From positions 308,115 to 372,114 of the forward strand of contig NZ_WUAX01000008.1 of the NCBI RefSeq assembly GCF_009806985.1: a stretch of DNA of 64,000 nt. The letters are read 5' to 3'. The DNA comes from Halorubrum sp. JWXQ-INN 858 (GTDB taxonomy: Archaea; Halobacteriota; Halobacteria; Halobacteriales; Haloferacaceae). The notes beneath the pieces are model-generated. The model had not been told where the DNA came from. It was given only the letters and a program-made list of their open reading frames with translations, and did no database searches. The translations under genes and the position numbers were made by a program. Of this stretch, positions 60,297 to 64,000 are shown piece after piece. Each line of letters starts with the position of its first letter. Position 1 is the first letter of the stretch.

Positions 60297-60836
60297 ATGC
60301 CGACGTACCGCCGGGAGACACGCGTGCCGGCTCGCCTCCCCGACGTCTGGGCGTTCCACTCCACGATAGACGGGCTCCGCGCGCTGACGCCCGACTGGAT
60401 GGACCTCCGGATCGAGGCCGTGGAGGGACCGGACGGCGAACGCGGTCCCGACGTCCTGACGAAGGGCACCCGAATCCGCATGTCGATACGTCCCTTCGGC
60501 GTGGGGCCCCGGCAACGGTGGACGTCCCGGATCGTCGAGCGCGAGCCGGACGGTGAGACCCCCGTCACGGGAAGCGCGTACTTCGTCGACGACATGGTCC
60601 ACGGCCCGTTCAGACGGTGGATCCACACCCACGCGTTCTACGCGGACGGCGAGGGGACGCGACTCGTCGACACCGTCGAGTACCGGCTCCCGTTCGGCCC
60701 GCTCGGTGACGCGGCGGGACCGCTCGCGAAGGTCGGGTTCGAAGGGATGTTCCGCGACCGGCATCGACGGACCGTCGAGCGTTTCGAACGGGGGCCGGAA
60801 ACCGGCGCACCGATGGGGGACGGCGACGAGTTATAA
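60297..60836 (+). CDS. SRPBCC (START/Bet v1-like) ligand-binding protein
   Basis: Single domain of 179 residues: TRVPARLPDVWAFHSTIDGL near 8-27, then a beta-rich body with YFVDDMVHGPFRRWIHTHAF and a long C-terminal helix, the SRPBCC/polyketide-cyclase layout. It probably binds a hydrophobic ligand; no catalytic residues can be named. A GGGTTTTTG box is about 27 bp upstream. Its stop codon forms part of the next gene's TATA box. Confidence 0.85.
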   Translation: MPTYRRETRVPARLPDVWAFHSTIDGLRALTPDWMDLRIEAVEGPDGERGPDVLTKGTRIRMSIRPFGVGPRQRWTSRIVEREPDGETPVTGSAYFVDDMVHGPFRRWIHTHAFYADGEGTRLVDTVEYRLPFGPLGDAAGPLAKVGFEGMFRDRHRRTVERFERGPETGAPMGDGDEL

Positions 60837-60838
60837 GG
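60829..60838 (+). promoter_or_regulatory. TATA box embedded in a stop codon
   Basis: GAGTTATAAG contains the TAA stop of the SRPBCC gene and lies 23-32 bp upstream of the VOC gene's ATG. Confidence 0.55.
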
Positions 60839-60860
60839 CGTTCCGGGACCGATCACGGGT

Positions 60861-61331
60861 ATGGATCCGGACATCGTCGACATGGACCACGTTTCCGTTC
60901 GCGTGACCGACCTCGACGCCGCACTCGAGTTCTACCACGACCTGCTCGGACTGCCGATCCGCGATCGGGAGCGCTACGAGGCCGGGGACGTGCCGTACGT
61001 TGCGGTCGCTGCCGGCGGCAGACACCTCCACCTCGTCCCGGTCGACGAGCCCTCGATAGACCCGAACACGGCGGAGGCGGACGATCGCTCGCCGACCGAC
61101 TCGAACCACGGATCGAGGGTTCCCCTCGGCGGGGAGCACGTCTGCCTGCTGGTCCGATCGAACGGAACCGACAGCCGCGAGCAGCTCGACGACCTCCTCG
61201 CGGCGATCGAGGACGCGGGATACGACGTGGAACCGGACGAGCCGACCGAGCGCTACGGGGCGTACGGGCGCGATTGGGCGGCGTACGTCCGCGATCCGGA
61301 CGGCCGTCGCGTCGAGCTCAAGGTCCACTGA
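60861..61331 (+). CDS. VOC family protein (glyoxalase-like)
   Basis: Single VOC module of 156 residues: MDHVSVRVTDLDAALEFYHD at 8-27, GRHLHLVPVDEP in the middle and a C-terminal VRDPDGRRVELKV with the likely metal-binding Glu; His10 and His55/57 are other ligand candidates. An insertion of about 20 residues (DPNTAEADDRSPTDSNHG) is disordered-looking. Probably a lyase, isomerase or dioxygenase-like enzyme; substrate unknown. Confidence 0.88.
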   Translation: MDPDIVDMDHVSVRVTDLDAALEFYHDLLGLPIRDRERYEAGDVPYVAVAAGGRHLHLVPVDEPSIDPNTAEADDRSPTDSNHGSRVPLGGEHVCLLVRSNGTDSREQLDDLLAAIEDAGYDVEPDEPTERYGAYGRDWAAYVRDPDGRRVELKVH

Positions 61332-61354
61332 CGTCGGTCCCCCCGACGGGAGGA

Positions 61355-62242
61355 CTACGCCTCGCTGTCGGTGGCGGTCAGATAGATGCCCGACAACACG
61401 ATCACGCCGCCGGCGATCGTGTACGCCGTCGGCGACTCCGACAGCAGGACGAACGCGAGCACCGTCGCCCCGACCGGCTCGCCGAGCAGCGACACCGAAA
61501 CGACGCTCGACTCCAGGTGTGCGAGCGCCCAGTTGATGACGGTGTGACCGAACAGCCCGGGCCCGACCGCGAGCCCGGCGAAGAGGAGCCACTCCCGTCC
61601 CGGGTAGCCGGTCAGCGCGTGTCCCTCGGCCAGCACGATCGCGAGCAGCGTCACCGTACAGACGCCGTAGACGACGACCACGTACGGCACGAGCGCGACG
61701 CGCTGGCGGAGGGACCGGCCGGCGAGCACGTACCCCGCAGCCATCACCGCCCCGAACAACGCGAGCGCGTTGCCGTACAGCGGACGGGGCCCGACGAGCA
61801 CTCCACCGAGCAGATCGCCGAACGACATCGCCGCCATCCCGGACACCGCGACGGCGATCCCGAGCGCCATCCGTCGGGTGACCCGCTCCCGCAACAGCAG
61901 CCACGCGCCGAGCGCGACGAACACCGGCTGTGCCTGCACCAGGGTGACGCTCGCCGCCACGCTCGTCCACGTCAGGCTCTCGAACCACGCCGCGAAGTGT
62001 AACGCGAGGGCGACGCCCGACAGCGTCGCGAACCCGAGGTCCCGACGCGTGATCCGGGCGAAAGAACCGCGGTAGCGCCACGCGGCGATCGGGAGCAGCG
62101 GAAGCGTCGTGAACAGCACGCGATAGAAAGCCGCGACAGAGCTCGGCGCGTGGCTCCAGCGGACCAGGATCGCCCCCGCGCTGACCGCGATCACTGCCGT
62201 GACGAGCCCGGCCGTCGGCGAGACACGTGGCGTCGATCCCAC
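61355..62242 (-). CDS. EamA/DMT-family transporter
   Basis: Membrane protein of 295 residues with ten hydrophobic helices arranged as two five-helix EamA repeats (about 10-140 and 150-290), typical of drug/metabolite exporters. The second repeat contains NWALAHLESSVVSVSLLGEP, matching the EamA signature. Start is the GTG at 62242, with CTGTAAG about 27 bp upstream. Substrate unknown. Confidence 0.9.
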   Translation of the reverse strand: MGSTPRVSPTAGLVTAVIAVSAGAILVRWSHAPSSVAAFYRVLFTTLPLLPIAAWRYRGSFARITRRDLGFATLSGVALALHFAAWFESLTWTSVAASVTLVQAQPVFVALGAWLLLRERVTRRMALGIAVAVSGMAAMSFGDLLGGVLVGPRPLYGNALALFGAVMAAGYVLAGRSLRQRVALVPYVVVVYGVCTVTLLAIVLAEGHALTGYPGREWLLFAGLAVGPGLFGHTVINWALAHLESSVVSVSLLGEPVGATVLAFVLLSESPTAYTIAGGVIVLSGIYLTATDSEA

Positions 62243-62302
62243 GACCGCCCTTTTCGGGCACGTCGCTTACAGGTTTCGGAGCCCGCCGATCGACGATCGG
62301 GT

Positions 62303-62383
62303 GGACGGAGCGCCGAACCGGATCCGCTTGGACGGAACGCCGAACCGGATCCGCTTGGACGGAACGCTGCGGAACCGACCCAC
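62303..62383. repeat. 27-bp tandem repeat x 3
   Basis: GGACGGAACGCCGAACCGGA + TCCGCTT at 62303 and 62330, third copy diverged from 62357, in the divergent space between the EamA gene and the small protein gene. Confidence 0.9.
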
Positions 62384-62445
62384 TCGAACGGCCGATGCGG
62401 CGTCGACCCGACGGGGATTTCAGGCGGCGACGCGAACACCGACCC

Positions 62446-62727
62446 ATGTGCGCGGACACCTTCGGCGTCGGGATCCACCTCACCGACGACGAGCTGCGAG
62501 TCGTCGTTCACGTGCCGTCGGACATCGATTCCGGATGGACCGACCCGGAAGCGTTCCAATCACTCGTCGCCGACGTCGTGTGGGATCGGCTCGACCGCCG
62601 CCCCGTGCTCGCATCGATCGCCGCGGAGTACGACACGGGCGACACCGTCCGTCTCGGTACCGTCACGCTCGAGCCCGACGGCACCGTCGTCGACCACGAC
62701 CTCGACGACCCTCTCGGCGATCGGTGA
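62446..62727 (+). CDS. small haloarchaeal protein of unknown function
   Basis: Protein of 93 residues starting MCADTFGVGIHLTDDELRVV, then a helix (DPEAFQSLVADVVWDRLDRR) and two strands (DTVRLGTVTLEPDGTVVDHD). No motif is recognised and it is not membrane-bound. Codon use matches the neighbours, supporting a real gene. The start at 62446 is the first ATG after a weak GGATTTC element. It faces the DUF7504-like gene convergently with 13 bp between stops. Confidence 0.65.
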   Translation: MCADTFGVGIHLTDDELRVVVHVPSDIDSGWTDPEAFQSLVADVVWDRLDRRPVLASIAAEYDTGDTVRLGTVTLEPDGTVVDHDLDDPLGDR

Positions 62728-62740
62728 CTTGAGACGCCGT

Positions 62741-63628
62741 TCAGGTCGACGATCCGCGACGGTATCCGACCCGATCGGTGACGACCGCGAAGGCGACCCC
62801 GACTGACGCCAGCCGGACGGGGTCGTACGCCGTGAGGTCGTAGCGAGTCGATCCGACCGTCTTCCCCCACGTGCCCAACACGCCGAGTTCGACCAGGCCG
62901 GACAGCGTCGCCCCGAGCGTTCGCGGGGTCGTATCGGTGGTCTCGAGGGCTGCATGGATCTGCTTCGACTGCGGATAGTTCCGATCACACGCGTCGATCC
63001 CGTCCCGTGCGTCCTCCCAGTACCGCCGTGTGTACCCGAACGTCGTCGGGTCCCGGCGGCGGAGCCGCTCGATGGCCGCGATCGCGTCCGTCTCGACTCC
63101 TCCGACCTCGTCGACGAGGTCGATCGCTCGACCCACCGCCGTCGCCGTCGAAGGAGTCACCGAGTAGCCGACAACTATCGACCCCCCGGCTTCTCGAACC
63201 GCGAGTGAAAGCCCGTCGACGAGGTCGGTCGCCGCCGAGACTCCGATGTCCGACACCATCGGCGCGAGATCGTCGACGAACACGATCGGCGCGGTGCCCT
63301 TCGCGCCGTCGAGATAGTCGGCCACCACCGCCACGACGTCCGTCGGGTCGGCCGGTCGCCCGAGGACGGTGTATGCAAGCTGTCGGTCCGGGAACACCTG
63401 GGTCCCGGGAGCCGTCGCTGTCGCGCCTCGAGTCGTGTCGCTCGCCGAGACGACCGCCTCTCGTTCGGGGGTTCCGCCGTGTGCCGACCAGCCGCGTCGC
63501 CACTCGTCGACGCCGTCCGCGAACAGCACGGAGACGGCACGGGACGGGTGTGACCCCTCCCGAACCGACGGCGAGCCGAACGTGGCGAGCTGCATCGTCA
63601 CGTCCGTTCGCTCCCCCGTCACAGCCAT
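62741..63628 (-). CDS. haloarchaeal HTR-/KaiC-like protein (DUF7504 type), function unknown
   Basis: Protein of 295 residues. The central part (about 85-185) looks like one half of a RecA/KaiC-type fold: APIVFVDDLAPMVSDIGVSA and GGSIVVGYSVTPSTATAV, but no Walker A P-loop is visible. The C-terminal part (about 210-285) resembles a winged helix (GATLSGLVELGVLGTWGKTV). Such proteins are common in haloarchaea; I associate it with the DUF7504 family tentatively. The ATG at 63628 lies about 27 bp below a TTTATTGG box. Confidence 0.75.
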   Translation of the reverse strand: MAVTGERTDVTMQLATFGSPSVREGSHPSRAVSVLFADGVDEWRRGWSAHGGTPEREAVVSASDTTRGATATAPGTQVFPDRQLAYTVLGRPADPTDVVAVVADYLDGAKGTAPIVFVDDLAPMVSDIGVSAATDLVDGLSLAVREAGGSIVVGYSVTPSTATAVGRAIDLVDEVGGVETDAIAAIERLRRRDPTTFGYTRRYWEDARDGIDACDRNYPQSKQIHAALETTDTTPRTLGATLSGLVELGVLGTWGKTVGSTRYDLTAYDPVRLASVGVAFAVVTDRVGYRRGSST

Positions 63629-64000
63629 TATTACGTGAACGTTACTGAGAAAACCAATAAACGTACCGGTGGGAGAATATCGATCGGGACCGCATCTGGT
63701 CAACTCGAGATGGATCCCGGTCACGACGTCCGAAAGGGTGCGTCCGGTCGGTAACGCCACTGTGGCGGTGACGGACGAGCGGGGCACTCCCCGACGTAGG
63801 GTCGAACGGATGGTCTTCGATGCGGTCCGTGCGAGCGAATCGCTCGGTCGCGTCGCGTCGTCCGTACCGGATCGTTCGCCGGACCGTCGAGCGTTTAAGC
63901 CTAGCGGTCCGTCGTGTCCGTTTCGAAAGCAAACGAGCCCACGGACGCGGTGTCCGTGGGCTCGTGTCGCCCGATGTGGGCGAAATGAATGGGAGGCGGC
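63629..64000 (+). ncRNA. structured-RNA-like sequence truncated by the window edge
   Basis: The first part of this 372-bp gene-free region holds the DUF7504-like promoter and no gene. A CGTTTAAGCC TATA-like box (63892-63901) would start a rightward transcript near 63922. That transcript opens with a perfect 13-bp inverted repeat (CGAGCCCACGGAC / GTCCGTGGGCTCG, 63934-63964) and a second hairpin CGCCC-GATGT-GGGCG (63968-63982), then GAAATGAATGGGAGG at the edge. It may be a structured leader of a gene just to the right or a small RNA. Confidence 0.4.

Overview
The window is a piece of a haloarchaeal chromosome, probably Halorubrum-like (Haloferacales). Evidence: very high GC with strong third-position bias, strongly acidic proteins, archaeal TFB, a bacterio-opsin-activator-type HTH, Tat lipoproteins, UPF0058/DUF555-type archaeal proteins, and TATA-like boxes 25-30 bp upstream of start codons (mostly leaderless mRNAs). 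I found 61 supportable protein genes, no rRNA, no convincing tRNA and no CRISPR array.

Layout. 0-4 kb: end of a ring-cleaving-dioxygenase-like VOC gene, moaC-nnr, and a sirtuin. 4-34 kb: a dense region for CoA-thioester and organic-acid catabolism. It holds 3-hydroxyacyl-CoA dehydrogenase/enoyl-CoA hydratase; a thiolase / HMG-CoA-synthase-like / DUF35 operon; an IclR regulator next to acyl-CoA dehydrogenase and a class III CoA-transferase; two more hydratase-fold proteins; a second CoA-transferase; a three-gene UGSC (seleno)protein-family operon with a neighbouring alcohol dehydrogenase; a LeuA-like synthase; a tripartite tricarboxylate transporter (TctC, then TctB-TctA); hot-dog thioesterase and MaoC dehydratase; a mandelate-racemase-type enzyme opposite an UlaG-like metallo-hydrolase; and an isopropylmalate/tartrate-dehydrogenase-like protein. 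34-38 kb: a long coiled-coil protein, an orphan HisG-like protein and a class I amidotransferase. 38-41 kb: gene-poor DNA, then an RHH regulator (DUF5805 type) coupled to a tyrosine recombinase. 41-49 kb: a multi-PAS histidine kinase, a universal stress protein, and a five-gene ETF (fix) operon opposite a Bat-type regulator. 49-64 kb: mostly housekeeping or accessory genes (GNAT, two M20 amidohydrolases, MalQ, MFS, MscS, TFB, small archaeal conserved proteins, OGG-type glycosylase, SRPBCC, VOC, EamA). A structured-RNA-like sequence is cut by the right edge.

How it may work together (inference): the TctABC system imports a carboxylate, the CoA-transferases activate it, acyl-CoA dehydrogenase plus hydratases, hydroxyacyl-CoA dehydrogenase and thiolases degrade it, and the Fix/ETF operon passes electrons to quinone. 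The IclR protein has two copies of a perfect palindrome (TTCA-CCCC-TGAA) between itself and the acyl-CoA dehydrogenase gene, so it probably controls part of this set. The most interesting uncharacterised unit is the UGSC operon (17175-19716), in which a Cys replaces selenocysteine in a Cys-Gly-Ser-Cys site. Spacers across the window carry many unrelated short tandem repeats (9-28 bp units), several running into gene ends.
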